64,000 bases of DNA from Lethocerus indicus (Eukaryota > Arthropoda > Insecta > Hemiptera > Belostomatidae). The DNA lies in assembly GCA_019843655.1 (NCBI GenBank), contig JACDQD010000103.1, forward strand, positions 6,262,001-6,326,000. Direction: 5' to 3'. This document shows positions 1 through 13,659 of the stretch, piece by piece (the first letter of the stretch is position 1; every line of letters begins with the position of its first letter). The translations under genes and the position numbers were made by a program. The notes under the pieces are model-generated. The model saw only the letters and a program-made list of their open reading frames with translations, was not told the origin of the DNA and ran no database searches.

Positions 1-2256
1 AAATTGTCGGCACGCCTCCCGAAAGGAGTTTCGGTTTATGGAAAAAACTAATACAAGAAATTGTTATATAGTCTCTGAAGGTGGGCTGTGTGTAAACGCA
101 GTAGTGTTGACGAATAAGATTCCGAGGGTACTAAGTGGCGTAGGTCGGGGGTGTATTGGAGCACTGTCCGGACTGGAGTGCCTAGATGTGTAGCAGCATG
201 TGTTTTAGGAGGCTGCATGTGGGAAGCATGAGGCTGTCCTGTCCACCCCGGCTATTGGCTAATGGAATCCCCATCCCGCCCCGGGTAAATCCTTCCCCTT
301 TCGCGCTTTTTCCCCCTTCGAGTACCTAACGGCTCAATGGCTTTATTTAACGAATTATCGCGCGGTGTATTTGCAAAAATTAATTAGGTCGTGTAATGCG
401 CTAAATCGGTTCGTTTATGCCTCCGGTTGATTGGACCCCAAGGACTCCCCCTTTCGCCGAGAACCCTCTCTCACCGGAAAACTACGGCGAATTAAACTCG
501 GATTTGAATTTGTTTTTAACGCCATTCTCGAATCATTTTTGTGTTCGCACGAATACAGGCTTATACACGGGTAGATATACAGTCACCGAGTTATCCGTAC
601 ATAGACCTCCCAAAACATTATATATATACATGTATAGAGTTCGACTTTTTCAAGAATAACCAGTAGATACTAAGCGCAATAGCACCGTCTTTCCCGTAAT
701 CCTGTGCTGAACAGTCAGGTTACACAGTGGTTTCCACTGTCCGTTTTCCACTCCGTTTCGAACACCCGATCTGAGAACGCAATGACGTAATAACGGGCCG
801 CCATATAATTTGCGTTTCGCCTTCCCATTTATTATCTCATCCAGGACGACGCCATTTGATGCGGGGGTTTCTGTTCAACACATTTACGATCTCGGACTAG
901 CCAGTCCGCTACGGTTGTACCATGTCTTCTACTTCCCGAGACGTTACCGGGACAGAGAGAAGGCGCTCAAATAATGGTATTTATCGTGGCGTTTATTCGA
1001 TCGTCTGGAAAAGTTAAGTTTTTCAAAATATCATTTCACCGGTTGCACAACTTCTTATAGTGTTATAGCCGGTCAAAAACGGCTGAGGCATCGAGACAGC
1101 GCCTCGAATATTAGAGAGGAATCGTTTTAAAATTAAATTAATTTGAAAAAGTGCTCCTGTGTAAAAGTGCCCCAGCAAAAGTTCCCAACGAGCCGGATGA
1201 TCGACAAGTTCAATACCCAACTTGCGTACGGCGATTGGGTGGCAGGAGGGCGGGGGCTTTACCCGACAGTAATTGCGTTCGGGGATGATAAGACTCTTCG
1301 GGCTTAATGGTGGGGTCCGTGGGGGTGGTTTCAGGGGGGGGGATGGGGTTTCGGCATCCCTTAAATCAGCCCAGGCAATATTATGGCCCACCCTAATGAA
1401 TGTACACGCCGTGAATGTTGCCGTACGGAAAATCCTGAGGGATGATTTCGACAGAAAGTTGGGGTAAGAGCAACCGCGTACTACGTTTCGAATGGCTATG
1501 TGGGACGTTAATGAAGATGAAACGGGTGAAACGGGACACAGGGGGTCTCCTGGAATGAAATGTCTGAGACTTCGGGACCGCATAGGGGTCCGAAATATTG
1601 GGACAAAAAGACTCATTTGGTGATTCTTCGTTTTGGAGAACATCGCAAAAACCCTTTAAACGAACTCAAAAGAATCGACGTGAATTAGGAGTACTAAGTG
1701 CGTTACTAAATCGGACATTAAAATTTAGCTCAGCCAACAAACTCACATTCACAGAGACTACTGTTAGATGGTCCGATCGAAAGTCCATCAAATATCACCA
1801 TTTACCACGACATGTATGGTTCCTAAAGTTTCATTCCTGTATCACTCCTCGTCCTAATTCACTCATTCATTGAATACCTCACCTCTAGGCTAGGCGAAGA
1901 GAAAATATTGTACCTACAACTATAAAGGTTGATCGGACAACAAGAAGAAAATCATAAAATAAAAATAACGAGTTACGAATTCTGACATTTTATTTATGAA
2001 ATTTTATTTTTATTTGTCTTGTCGCGAAAAATTATGGATGGAATATATTTAGAAAATTTTTCTCCGGAGCGAAGGAGCTGGGTTGACAGGAATCCGATAT
2101 TAGCGGGGACGACTCACTGTATTATTCCCGGGGGAATACAAGAGAAGGAGGCAAGGGCGAGAAATAGAAATGGGTCCAACACAGGAGGAGAGGACGATGC
2201 ATGAGTAATGTATTTGGCTTCATTATTAGTTGGGGAAACTGAAATTGTCTCCTAGA

Positions 2257-2316
<60 letters not shown>

Positions 2317-5277
2317 CAGAGAGCCTTGGCTAGAGAACACTTTTTTCCTTTTTATTTATACTACAATCAACCGTTATCGTTATAAGAACAAATGTGAAAT
2401 TTTATTTTGTGGCCACACGATATAGAAGCCAACAATTAAAATGGGCATTTGGATAGTGTTTACGACGTATTATGAAGGTGAAAAAATAATAAACTTATTG
2501 GGCCGGCAGAGTTTGGACCGAACGAAAACGTTAAATCACACGAGAGAATCACATCATGAGTCAGACGAGTATCTCTAGTTAAAACTCAATTCAATTTCAA
2601 GCCGATTTTTAATTTTTCAATTTTCTCCTCCCGGTGCGGGAATAGGTCCCGACGTCTGGAGAAAACTCGGTGAGAAAATGAGGTTCTTCTTGGACCTAGG
2701 GGAAGGATTTAATTTCTGATAGGCTTCCATAAGGGGATAAGGGGGTTTTACTCGGCGCCTCCTTGATTTATATTTATTTTTTCCCCCTTTAATGAAGTTA
2801 TTCATCAGCGAAATAAAGCCGGAATAGAGACGATAACTCCCCGGTGGCTATTTCTTCCTAGCGGCAGTCAACGCTGCCTAAATTCGCATCCAGAATTTGA
2901 TTTTTTGACCTCGATTCTATTTAAAATAATAATAGGACTAGAAAAAAATACGTTCAACTTGTTCATTACCGGCTTGGAGAAGGTGGAGAAAAATAAATTC
3001 TGGAGAGAGAAACTCAATTCAGCCAGAGGATTCCCGTGTACTTACATTGGGCCGAATGTACATTTTTGCATTGCGCGAGAGGGAGTCGAGAACCCAATGA
3101 ATTTCAAACGACCTGCAATTCGCCATCAGGATGCGCTAATCGATGACTCACAAGTCAAACAAGTGTCTCCTCCTGAATTGTTAATTTCAATTCCCTCGGC
3201 AATTTAAACCAAATTGAACTGAAACCGAAATCAAAAGGTTTCCGGGGCTTAAAAGTTAAACCTGAACTTTTTTCACAAGGAAACTTCATTTAAACAATTC
3301 ATTTCCTTAAATCTTTACCCAATATCTAGTTTAAGTTGGATATTTGGGTTATCTATTGCGACATTTTTTAGTGAGAAATTCAGCTGAAATTTCGTGCATG
3401 CACCAAGCGGCTATTGGAACGCTGGGATTCACCTGAGAATGTCGACATTTGCCATATATCGGTCTTTCGCATTAAGAGTACTGTCATCGGGGTCAAGAGG
3501 TATATGATTGCTACCTTGATTCCTTCGGTCGAATTTATCGAAACTGACTGAACCATTTTCTCAGAATTTCATAACTACAATTCCGCTTTAGTTTTTACAA
3601 ACTAAAAGGTCATCGCAAGAGACTGTCAAATACTAGTGATTTATGAAACCATCAGTTTATTTCTGTAGAAGCGTCGATCCCATCTGTCGTCGTTCCTCTT
3701 TTATTTTGTATTTTTACTGCATCTCTATTTTATTCGACGATTTCAGACTGTTTTTTCAGAAAAAGTAAAAAATTACGACCTCATTCGGAGGAATTGCACG
3801 GTCGGCTGGGGAGGGGGGAGGGCAATTTGGCGGGACATATCTAACACTAACCGATCGATCCCTAATCAGCATTGTCCGCCCCGATCCAACTGCGCGCGGG
3901 GGTCAATACCACGAAAGTGAAACGGAGAGCGTAACCTGAGGAGAGTGATGATATGGGAAAAATGAAGCATACAAGCTCGTCCTGTCGCTAAACTGTTAAT
4001 ATTTTTTTTATGGAACTTGAGGGACCGGGAAATTATCGAGTGTATACTGTGTGGTGAATTGTGTAACTTGAAACATACCACGGATTCAGTACGTCCGCGT
4101 CGGTTTCGATAAGGTTTTTGCAAATTGTAAGTTTGTCGTCTGATGTAAATTTCAATGTGCGCTCCGTGTGTAATGGTCTGACATTAGGCTTTAATTTTAA
4201 GTACGAAGAAACCAGTATTTGGGGGTTGAAACGCAGCTGGGTTAGTCAGGTTAATTGGGAAGGAAATAGTGATGTATTATGGCAATGGAGAAAATGGAAC
4301 GGATACCTAGAAACTCACACGTGGTGAATCTGAAAATATTCAAATTTTGACAGAAACCGTGATCAGCGCCAGGGGTATGGTGAGCTCTGTACGCTGAGCT
4401 CTTTTTCAACCCGCTGTCGCAGGTGGGCTTTGTTGTATATCTGTTGACGCCCACCTTTATTGAAAACAACGGCCCAACAACCGCTACCACTTTCCTCCTT
4501 CTTCCATCAATTTGAACTGATGCGACTTGATCCCGTATACCCCCGGGGATACAATTCGCTCTGCCTTACCAGAAAACAACAGTCCGGTGGCTTATTCCAA
4601 AACAAGTTCGTCTGGGCCAGCGGCGTTTAAGCCGTCTTGGGCGGATAACAGAGGAGAGGTATTCGATGAGTGAATTGGGACGACTGGGACAGGAATAGAA
4701 GTTCAGGAAACGGGTTTTTTATTAAGGTAAATTTTGATTATGAATAAATATAAAATTAAGTTTTGAGATTCGTTGCATACAATGAAGAGGCTTATTTCCT
4801 CGACTGTATTTCCATTCAAATTTCGTCGGACTTTAAAGGTGAAAACTACCCCTGCGAACAACCGACTGAAAGAATGGGGGGTTGCGATGAGCCAACAGTT
4901 TCAGGGGGTAAAAAATAAAATTGTCTCAGAGAAATTCTCAGGGCGTGAGTGCCCCTGACAGCACTAGGACTCGATTAAACTTATCACATCAGAAAGACGT
5001 CCCTTGTCCTTACAGACCTCCTTCCACTGTCTACATCTTTCGTGGATCCCTTCTTTCTTTTTATTGTATTTATTAGCCTGCGGCCAATAGAATTTGGTCC
5101 ATTCAAATGACAATGGATTAATCCGCGGTATTAATTCCACAGAAATTGTCCCCCCTCGGTTCTCGATCAGTATAATTGTTTAAGACGTAGAATTAGGTAG
5201 TTATTTATTTGTAAGCTAGGCCGGTATCAGTCGCGAAAATCACAGGAAAGATTTTTACCAAAAATAAAGTATTTTTT
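1..5277. other. Intergenic, no gene seen
   Basis: No open reading frame here has a recognisable domain or a plausible exon structure. The longest one (1023-1643, - strand, 206 codons) is proline-rich and low in complexity, with no family resemblance. The composition is CpG-rich compared with the gene block. The stretch contains a GA microsatellite at 2261-2314. At about 2355-2395 there is a possible decayed copy of the LINE 3' tail seen better at 18480 and 60100. Nothing else is called. Confidence 0.6.
2261..2314. repeat. (GA)n microsatellite
   Basis: About 27 uninterrupted GA units. They create a spurious poly-Ser/Leu reading frame on the opposite strand. Confidence 0.98.
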
Positions 5278-5420
5278 AATACCTACATCATTCGAGAATT
5301 CCAGATATACATTTTGAGTAAGGTTTTTTCTAAAACGTTTTTCCGGAATCAGTTATTTCCGTAGCTTGTTAAGTCGGGTGTTGAAATCGTGCGGTACATA
5401 TCAAGGATCCATTAACCGTA
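5278..5420 (+). repeat. Segment resembling RABGAP1 intron 5
   Basis: By eye this stretch aligns with about 25199-25355, inside intron 5 of RABGAP1. Shared words include AATACCTA at the left, AGTAAGGTTTTTT in the middle and GATCCATTAAC at the right, in the same order and orientation. A third relative lies at about 6958-7085. It is either a dispersed repeat that also sits in that intron, or a piece of an old duplication of the locus. No exon sequence is present in this copy. Confidence 0.6.
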
Positions 5421-5492
5421 ACCGACCGATGGAGTTCTGTACCGCCGCACTTTGGAATTAAACAGAGAATTCAATTAAATTGCATATTAAAT

Positions 5493-5600
5493 TATCGCTA
5501 ACTTCCGGTATGATCCCGTGTTTGGAAACCGCCCGAGCTAGCTAGGCTGGAAAGGCTTTTGCCCCAGGCAGTATTGGGCGATCCTACTGAGCGCAGCAAT
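5493..5600. mobile_element. Family B MITE, degenerate short copy
   Basis: The left end carries the family B terminal motif (CTAACTTCCGGTATGATC, compare CTAACTTCCGGTAGGATC at 8780). The right end carries its reverse complement (GGCGATCCTACTGAGC). That makes this a short inverted-repeat element of about 108 bp. The reference copy is at 30801-30960. No target duplication could be fixed. Confidence 0.5.
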
Positions 5601-6657
5601 TGAAGTTACATTTACACATCAAAATGTTGCTCAGATGGGTCTCCACTTTAAATATACCTGTCCTGTCGGAAAATCAAATTAATGTTCGCCTACAAAATGT
5701 TATATTCAGCCCGACATTCCGTCTGATTCGACTAAATAACCGGAAGTGGAAATATTCCGAGGGAAAAGTTCCTAATTTGCCCCGTGTATTGAATTTTCAG
5801 CCGGAGGGTACGAAAATAATTCTGACAATGAGATGAAATGGCCGTCCGGGCAACGTCGACGGATGAATGAATGACTTCAGCTCGTTTTTCCTTTATTGAA
5901 ATCTTAATGAAGCATCATTCAGGAAAATCTTGAACTGAAACTCTGTTCTGTTGAGTTCATCGCCGGAGTAAATCTTAGGTGAATGCATTAAGGTGCTGTG
6001 TGTTGTATTATTTAGATCAATAATTAAAAATAATTTCCACGACAGTCCGCCTTCAATTAAATATTTATTACAGTAGTTGTTTATTGTGTCGGCAACTAAA
6101 TCATTCAAAATTTCACCGATAGACAGCGTTATTTGTATTGAACTTATCTGTTTGGTATCACACCAGTATCGTATTGTACACTGATGGCGATAAAACAGTT
6201 TGATAAAAAAAATGTTATTTATCGCCAATATATAATTCAGTTTCTCCATTTTCGAAACAACAGTTTCAGAATTGCCATTTCAGTAATGAATCGGACGCGG
6301 TCACACCGACCGCATACAGACTACAATTCGAATGCAATTCGATCACTCCAATGCCTCATTCATGCACCCACCTAAAACCTCAAAGTATTTCAACTGGCCA
6401 AAGGATTCGTTTGGAACCCCCCCCCATTTGAAATTAATTCCACGTCCATTGTATTAAAGTTGGCTTAGCTTGCAAATTAAATAGGAATTGAACAGCAACG
6501 TATAATCTCTCGGTTCGGAAAGTTATTTCGCAATTTAATTTAAAACTTCATTGCGCCCGTCGAAAAATTTCAATGACGTAGTATTACTGAAAGTGCCAAA
6601 ATGGCGGAAAATACCACTTGTGTCCTATTAATCTACAGAATACTCTGATGGTTGATT

Positions 6658-7085
6658 ATTGGAAAACACTCAAATGTTTCTTATCGAGCTTACTGTGGGA
6701 ATTAAAGAATACGATCATAAGGTTATTGGAGAGTTCGCATTGAAAGTATGTATATTTGAAACGTGTACTCGTTATCAGGGTGTTAAAATGAGTTTCCTTA
6801 TACAGGAAACCTTCGGATGAATTGCCGATTGACAACAGCGCCTTTGGCCCGAAGCGGCAGACACTATGATCACTGCTTAATAGCTGTTTCTACCTTTCAT
6901 TTGAAATCGCAACAATTTTTTAACAAAAATATAATTTAAATATAAATTGCTTTTATTTTATTAATACATCCTTTAATAATTCAAGAATTATACATTGCAG
7001 CGTATCTACGTCCATTTTGAGTACGTTTTTATAAGTATGTCAGGAACATAATTATTTCCATCGCTTATTAAGTTTGATTAGTTTC
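6658..7085 (+). pseudogene. Partial duplicate of RABGAP1 exon 5 plus intron 5
   Basis: 6658-6721 aligns closely with the 3' part of RABGAP1 exon 5 (24957-25019). It shares CAAATGTTTCT, TCGAGCTTACT, AATTAAAGAA and AGGTTATTG. An extra A near 6664 breaks the frame at the left edge; after it, 17 codons read through without a stop. The similarity continues past the exon for over 300 bp of intron: CCTTTGGCCC near 6841 matches 25091, and CCTTTAATAATT near 6968 matches 25208. The homology starts inside the exon, not at a splice site. It is therefore not a processed pseudogene. It is a genomic duplicate fragment, or a mobile repeat that captured exon sequence. Confidence 0.75.
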
Positions 7086-8779
7086 CAGTCCTGAATCATA
7101 CAGTGTATCCCAAGCATACAGTAAATGCATCTACCAAGGGATCGTATTTAGAAATAAATAGCTTTTGGAGTCCCCAAATCGAAAAACCAGTTTGAAAAAC
7201 AGCGTACTGCGTATTACGTACACACATTACACAGTCAATTGAGCGTAAGGCAGGAGGCGTCACAATAGGCTTACGGGGACTGAAAGATGATCGTCCTTGG
7301 TTTCGAAATGCCGTTTTATAAATTAACTGGTTAAACCTAACCGCACCAACTGTGTACCCACGAACATTCAAACAGTGAATTTTAATTTCGGCTGTTTACA
7401 TTAGAGAGCTTCCACGTCCGAACGGGGAAGAGAGACAGTTAAATCGGCAGATTAGCCTGCGATAAACTGCCTACCAATTACTTACCAACAGGTTGTTAAT
7501 TTACGACCGTAATTATCAAAAGTATCATCGTTAAATATAAAGATAACACGAGGACACCATCTTCTCTGTAGCTGCGATGGAAACAAATTTGTTTTCCATC
7601 TTGTTTTTCTTGTACAGAAAGAAAAGCACATCCGGATTTCGTTAAGCTCCTTCCGCTTTTAGAATCAGAGCTTGATCAATTACGAAGAGTTTTTTCACTG
7701 TTGAATACAAGGAATCGAACAGTCAGACTTAAATCTGATCGGAATCAACTCGAGAATATCAGAGCGTTGCCCATTTCGGGGGAAATGATCAGGTTGGGGG
7801 AAATGTAATTTTCAAGGAATATAAACCTCGGTACACTCCAGGAACTCAAATCTTCCTTAATATTTTCGTCTGTAAGGTATGTCTTTTGTTAATATTCGTC
7901 GGTTTGGCCGAAACCACAGTCCATGTCGACTATTTCGAAACATTTCCTGGAAACCTGATTCGCCTGCTCTCTGTTCGTTTACGGGTTCTCCGCGAGTTCT
8001 GAACACGTTATATAGGCCAGTGAAGACGAATGGAATTCTAGCGAGGGTTGACGCGAGACTAGGGGGAATGGCAACAAGTGGGCGATTTGACACACCGAAG
8101 GACCCCTCCCAAACGCTACATACACACAAAATTCCTCAACCGAAAGTAATTTTCAATTTTAATCCTAGCATGTTATTCTCCAGTCTACTGTACTTTATAG
8201 AATTTGTAGAATTAGCAACTTATTGTGTGCGTCTATTTCAGAAGTACAGGATGATTTAATCCAGTGGTTTCCAAACTTTTTATTACTGTGCCTCTCTTGA
8301 AAAAAACATAATCTTGAGGGTTTTTAACAAGAGTTTTTTTTCACTTCCTGTTGTTATCCATTATCAGTTTTTTTAGACTATTACACTCTCTTCTTTAACG
8401 ATTCTATTAACGATTGAGTATAATTACTTGTTGCAATACTTGAGCCTGTCCAAATTTCTATTTCCGTTATTCTCCCAGGTAATATTGGAAAATCTCAACG
8501 GTCCAGCGGATTCTAAATCCGACGGAAAAATCCTCCTAGCGAAGGTCTTAAGCGCTGATAAGTCGTCTTCCTCGTTCTTGAAAAAAATTGGGTTCCGCGC
8601 GGATGTGGGCGGAAAATCGGGCTTGGGACGGTATCGTCGTTTTTCCGAAGGTTGTCAGATTCGTTCGTTCGTCTTGTCGGGAGCTTATACGTACCTCGTA
8701 AAAATTCTATTATGCAACCACGAGTTTCGGTTATAATAAGTACGAAATTGCAATCAATGAGCATCTGAAACTAGTGAAT

Positions 8780-8825
8780 CATCACTAACTTCCGGTAGGA
8801 TCGCGTAATCTGCGGGAGAGAACAT
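8780..8825 (+). repeat. Family B MITE terminus, solo
   Basis: It begins ATCACTAACTTCCGGTAGG and continues through GATCGCGTAAT and GCGGGAGAGAAC, matching the 47-bp terminal repeat of the 30801-30960 element. No partner end was found nearby. Confidence 0.6.
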
Positions 8826-10902
8826 TGTGCTATTTTCGGGATTATTCCCGTATTTTTACTGGAATGGTTCTGAGCCAGTTTGTAACATCTGAATCTTGCA
8901 TGTGGATTCATAGTACTAACAGTGGATTTTTAACAGGAAGTCGTTATCGGCACGGAATGACAAGTTGCTCTTCTCGGAATAAAATTAACCTATTTAATCC
9001 CGCGAAAATTATCTATACACGTTACTATACACGTGGCGTATCCCCGGGGCAGAGCGGAGAATAATTTTTTCGGGAATCCCGCATAATTTGAATGAAATCT
9101 CTTGTAAAAATTACTCATACGTCCCGTGTGAAAATTGTATTTTCGCACGAAAACGCGATATTTCTCAATTGGAGATATTAAACGCGGCCGGGGTCGGGAA
9201 AATGTCGCGGCCCGCCATTACAGAAAGCTTTTAATTCCAAGAGAATTATTACTCCTAGTCGGGTGGAGGACTTGGGGTCGCTGGAGGATGCGTGGGGTAT
9301 GTTGACGCGTGTTTGGCTGGAGGGGGGGTTCCAGTTAAGATATGTCAGATACACGTGACATACGCCGGACCCGCCAGAGAGAGAGAGAGGAATTCCACGA
9401 TAACGAGGAGTTTCCACTGTCAGTTATGTCCGCATTCCCAGTGATGGAATACGAAATTGGAGGAATCCGAATGTGAAAACTAATTTTAAAAACCGGGCGC
9501 GGAAAAGTGAAATGTAAAGCTGAATGTAAAGTCGCAAAATATTGGCCTGGCAATCAAGAACTTTTACATTTATAAGTACACTTGCTTACTGTTTCTCCCG
9601 ACAAAGAGGCCACCCGATCCTTAGGCGTTTACGTCGTCGTCCGGGGGTACTACAGGATGGATACTACAGAAGGATACGACTTTTGATAGGTCGACATAAA
9701 TATTTGTTTTCAGTTTGGATATAATAATTAAACCTGAACCAATCGAAGGATATTCGGATCTTTCTTTGAATGGGCAAGATTTCCCTCTTAATTACCTTCC
9801 TTGGCTTAGAACCCTCTGATAAATACAGTTTTTATTGTTGCAACAATATTAAAATATGATGTTCAATGAACAGTCCTGTACGCGTTTCTCGTCTTCTAAA
9901 TAAAACGAGCGAGAAAAGGGAATTGAATTATCGGAATTGTTCCCAGTACGCGTTACCCCAAGTACCTATCCGCCACTGTATAATTAGCCGGGCTAATTAC
10001 GCCGGCGATGTTTTCAGGTTTATTTTTTTTGCCTCCTTTCGTTACGACGCTCTGACACGACATCCGAATCGAGTTTTAAGCCGAAATCGCGAGACCGTAA
10101 TTTATATCTATTCGTGTTTTATTATCATCGGAATATTTAATCGAATCGGGGGGGGGCTGGGGTGAGGATAATTTGAATGAAATAAACCATTTTGCGTACT
10201 AAACGTCGAATCGAGTCCAAAAACGCGTTCCCGGAATACGTAAAATAAGTCTGGCCGGGGATTTTATTCATCATTTTATGAATGGCAATTAAATATCCGG
10301 ATATCTCAACCGGATATTATGTACGAAATCGGTCCAATTTTAATAGGCGAACAGCGAATAAAAATTATGACGATTTCGGAACAGGTTGAGATTAATTTTC
10401 TGAAAAAAACCGATTTATATACTACATTATAAAATGTTTATTACGGTCATTACGATGATCCTGTCCGCGAGAAACCGGTCTAGCTTAAGACCAGACCAAC
10501 GAGAAGATATAGACGATTACACGATCCCTTGGTATTCCGAATCCTCGCGGGACGCCTACTCATATTGAAACTGACAAAGTCCATAAAACGATCGGAAAAT
10601 TTTGTTTCTCCGGGCCAAAGTCCGCGCCAATTCTAAACGAAAACAGTAATATAATAGACAGTCATAAACCCCAAAGCCGCAACACAATCCCAGTTAGCCA
10701 AAATTTCCAACCACGGATTATTGCGAGTCTCGCCAAGTGATATTGAATTTAGCCTATATTCAAATATATCGAGACAAACTGTATAAAACAAAGTAAATTC
10801 GAAACAGTTGATTCAACAGGCAGTGAATTAAACCGAACGAATATAACCGCATATTTCAAACAAGAAAAGTGACACTAAATAAGCAAGCTGAACACTGAAT
10901 AA

Positions 10903-10953
10903 AGCTTACTCTGATATCCGGTAGGATTGCGTAATACTGTGGGAAGAACCTCG
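10903..10953 (+). repeat. Family B MITE terminus, solo
   Basis: CCGGTAGGATTGCGTAATAC followed by TGTGGGAAGAACCTC is one of the best-preserved copies of the family B terminal repeat. The internal part and the opposite end are missing or too diverged to see. Confidence 0.65.
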
Positions 10954-11512
10954 GCTGACAATAACTCCCGCTGTTCAGGGTTTTTTCCTACGTTATCCGA
11001 ATTATTCCTGCTGTTAGACTTTGTGGATCATGACGCGCTCGGAATACTCGTATTCGAATCCGGATTTGAGTCCGGTTATTATTATATCCGGACGAAAATC
11101 TGTGATTGAACAGTCGTCGGGGTGACGACCAATCGCCGAAGCATTAGAGTCAATTTCGGCTCGAATCGACGAATTGATTGCTGGCTACTTAAACAACCAT
11201 CAATAATCTATTTGGGACTGGTAACGGTCGGGAAATTGGAAAGTGCAGATTAACACTTGACAGTCGTCCAACTTGTCCAGTTTCTATAATTCGCTCTAAT
11301 TAAAGAGAGCGGGGGTGTCTTGTCACTCGAATCATTCGCTTACTAATTCTTTGCTCTTCACCAATGCCATTTTAAAAGTGTGGGGTAAAGAAGAAATTTA
11401 ACGGAAACGTTTCTCCCTCTATTATTACATTAAATTTTATTTATTCATAATGGATGAGTCGGGTGGAGGAGTGAGACGGGAATGAAACTTTAGGAACAGT
11501 GATTTTATGACT

Positions 11513-11800
11513 TCGTCTTGGACTGTTGGATCTCTCCCTGGTGGAACCGCCCATAGTTCGATGCCGAATGTTCTCGTCGTTTCAACACGTCTTTGTATGC
11601 TGGTAATTCGTTAGCTGGGTTCAATTTTGATGTCCGTTCTAGTAACTGCTAGTAGCTGTCGAGGTTGTGTCCAAGTCGGTTTTAATACGGCTCTATAAAT
11701 TATGAGTTGGTTACCTTAGATCAATGTTGATGGGCCCTCAGAGTATTGGTGCCTCGGAGCAGTCCTATAATTTTCGGTTCGAGTCCATTCTTTTGAATAG
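11513..11800 (-). mobile_element. Jockey-like LINE, reverse-transcriptase C-terminal fragment
   Basis: Read on the - strand, two blocks recall the conserved segment just after the reverse transcriptase of Jockey-clade elements. The first is NQLIIYRAVLKPTWT (compare the family pattern KLLLYKAILKPVWTYG). The second is FGIELWAVPPGR. An insertion of roughly 60 nt and frame changes lie between them, so the copy is dead. A sister fragment with an intact frame lies at 18480-18784. Confidence 0.65.
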
Positions 11801-12329
11801 GGTATACGAATTCCACATACAGGGATATGTACGGTATTTAAAACTTGTAAAGGATTTGTAGGAGGATTCTAAAATATTTTATTTTTACCTCGAAACGCGT
11901 GGGACTTGTTGATTGGGTGAATGTCCATTCAGCGCACTGCCGTGATATTTCCGATACGTGCGTTTATAAGGGGTATAAATTAAAAGCGTAAAAACGAACC
12001 TTATCGGGTGACATCAATCGAAGGGAAATTTGATGTTTTTTCATACCACAGCATAGGGGGGCTATGTGTCAAAAACGTGTAAAATGTTTAATGGGTTCGA
12101 ACATTCCAATCTTCCTACGGGGACCGAACGCGTACCGTTAAGTTTCATAATAATTATTTCGTTCACGTGACCCTAAAACACGGGAAAAATAATATTTCGG
12201 ACGGAAACAGACAGCCATCGCAATTAATCGAACGGAAATACCGATGAACGATACCCACTTTTAAACTTTTCATTAAAGGACATGCAAAATATATATGATA
12301 CATTTGTGCCGATGCAGAAGTATAATAAT

Positions 12330-12622
12330 TCATAGTATCGTGTGTATCTGTTTCCTCTTGCTGGTTTGGTCTTTTGCTAGACCGGTTTCGGCTGCTCGCC
12401 ATCTTCAGTAGCGGTGTTAGTCACTTTTGGCACTTTGGATGCTTTTCGGGCATCCTCACTGCACTGTCACTGTCACTTGCACAAACTTTAGTTAAGTACA
12501 TTTCCGCACCACCCTCAGGGGGCGCTAGTTTATTGGTGCAGGTGACAGTACAGTGAGGATGCCCGAAAAGCATCCAAAGTGCCAATAGTAACTAACACCG
12601 CTACTAAGATGGCGAGCATAGA
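12330..12622. mobile_element. Family A foldback element, copy 1 (right arm truncated)
   Basis: The left arm begins near CATAGTATCGTGTG and runs through GCTGGTTTGGTCTTTTGC, ACCGGTTTCGGCTGCTCGCC, ATCTTCAGTAGCGGTGTTAG and TCCTCACTGCACTGTCACTG. The right arm is its reverse complement up to AAGATGGCGAGCA, then stops. The last 90 bp or so of the arm seen in the other three copies are missing. The spacer is unique to this copy, about 60 bp around 12480-12540. It has no coding capacity and is non-autonomous. Confidence 0.85.
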
Positions 12623-13655
12623 CCTAATAATCACTAGACTATCGAAAAATAGCTAACCCGTAATTTTTCAAAACACTCGGTGTAATAATGGCTTTACAAT
12701 GATGGGTATTGAACTCGAACGATTCAGCAACAACGAAAAAAAGTTTCAGAAAAACATTAATATTTCGTATGACATCAGTAGAGGATGGTCCCAGGAGATA
12801 CGGGAGCAAACAAGTCATAATCCCAAGAGGCTTAACCACACCACAGTCACCACAGAGGTGACTATAGATAGATACGTCTACTCTTCAGTCTGATGTTGAA
12901 ACCAGTAAGAATTACGAAACGTCGCAAGCTGGTAAATGGCATAAGCGGATACCTTTTTCAAGTAGGTTTTTCAAAATTCCCTCACATTTCTGTTCTCATA
13001 AGAAAGCGATTATTTATATATAAAATGCGACTTCATCTTAGTTCACTATAAATGTAGTGAATTCTTTAATAATTAAATAAACGTATTGATTTTTGGACAT
13101 TTTAACTTAAAATGTCCAGTATTTTCAGACGAATACGCATAATTCAGGTCCGCATAATTGAATAATAAGTCCAGTTAAAATAATGGAAAATACATTTATT
13201 CCCTCTTGTTCCCGACTAATTTTAGGAAAATCTAATCACAGCTGACTGTTTAAAAAAATCTAAATTCTTGGATATATTTTTTCGTCGCAGCGATGCTTAA
13301 AATTTTTAATTGAATATTCAAAATATTCATTGGCATCTGTTTTTTTAAGCCGCCCTATCTCTTACCGAATGCAGAAATATTTACGGAGTTGGTAACTCCG
13401 CCTTAATAGCGAAGAAAGTAACCTAGCAAATACGTTTCGTAGTTTGTTTTAGTATAGTTTTCCTATTTAATAATATTGGACATCCAAGAGTGACAGATTA
13501 CATTTTAACAGCAGTGATTTATGAGTAACTCTCACTGCTATTCCAATAATGAGCACTGTTTATTATTGTATCACCAAACCCGGAATAAGAAATTTATTAT
13601 CGTCGTCGGTCTGGTAATTTCTAATAGTGCATTAACAAATATGATAACCCTAACT
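12623..13655. other. Intergenic, no gene seen
   Basis: Nothing gene-like. A short perfect hairpin (11-bp arms, 3-nt loop: TGGACATTTTA / TAAAATGTCCA) lies near 13096-13120. Confidence 0.5.
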
Positions 13656-13659
13656 ACTA

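Larger units (their letters stand above)
7086..11512. other. Intergenic, no gene seen
   Basis: This stretch is CpG-rich. Several overlapping open frames occur (for example 7857-8259 on both strands, 9178-9553 on -), but none shows a domain, a codon pattern or splice-site context that I can support. Two half-copies of the family B MITE terminus are listed separately. Confidence 0.55.

Noticed and set aside
1023..1643. 206-codon open frame on the - strand
   Set aside because: Proline-rich and low in complexity, partly created by a G-rich stretch on the other strand. No domain, no splice-consistent neighbours.
5893..6249. 118-codon frame on the - strand near the RABGAP1 duplicate
   Set aside because: Checked as a possible remnant of another RABGAP1 exon or a transposon protein. 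It matches neither.
11770..11790. tRNA B-box-like word GGTTCGAGTCC
   Set aside because: No A box or cloverleaf around it. It lies within the decayed LINE fragment.
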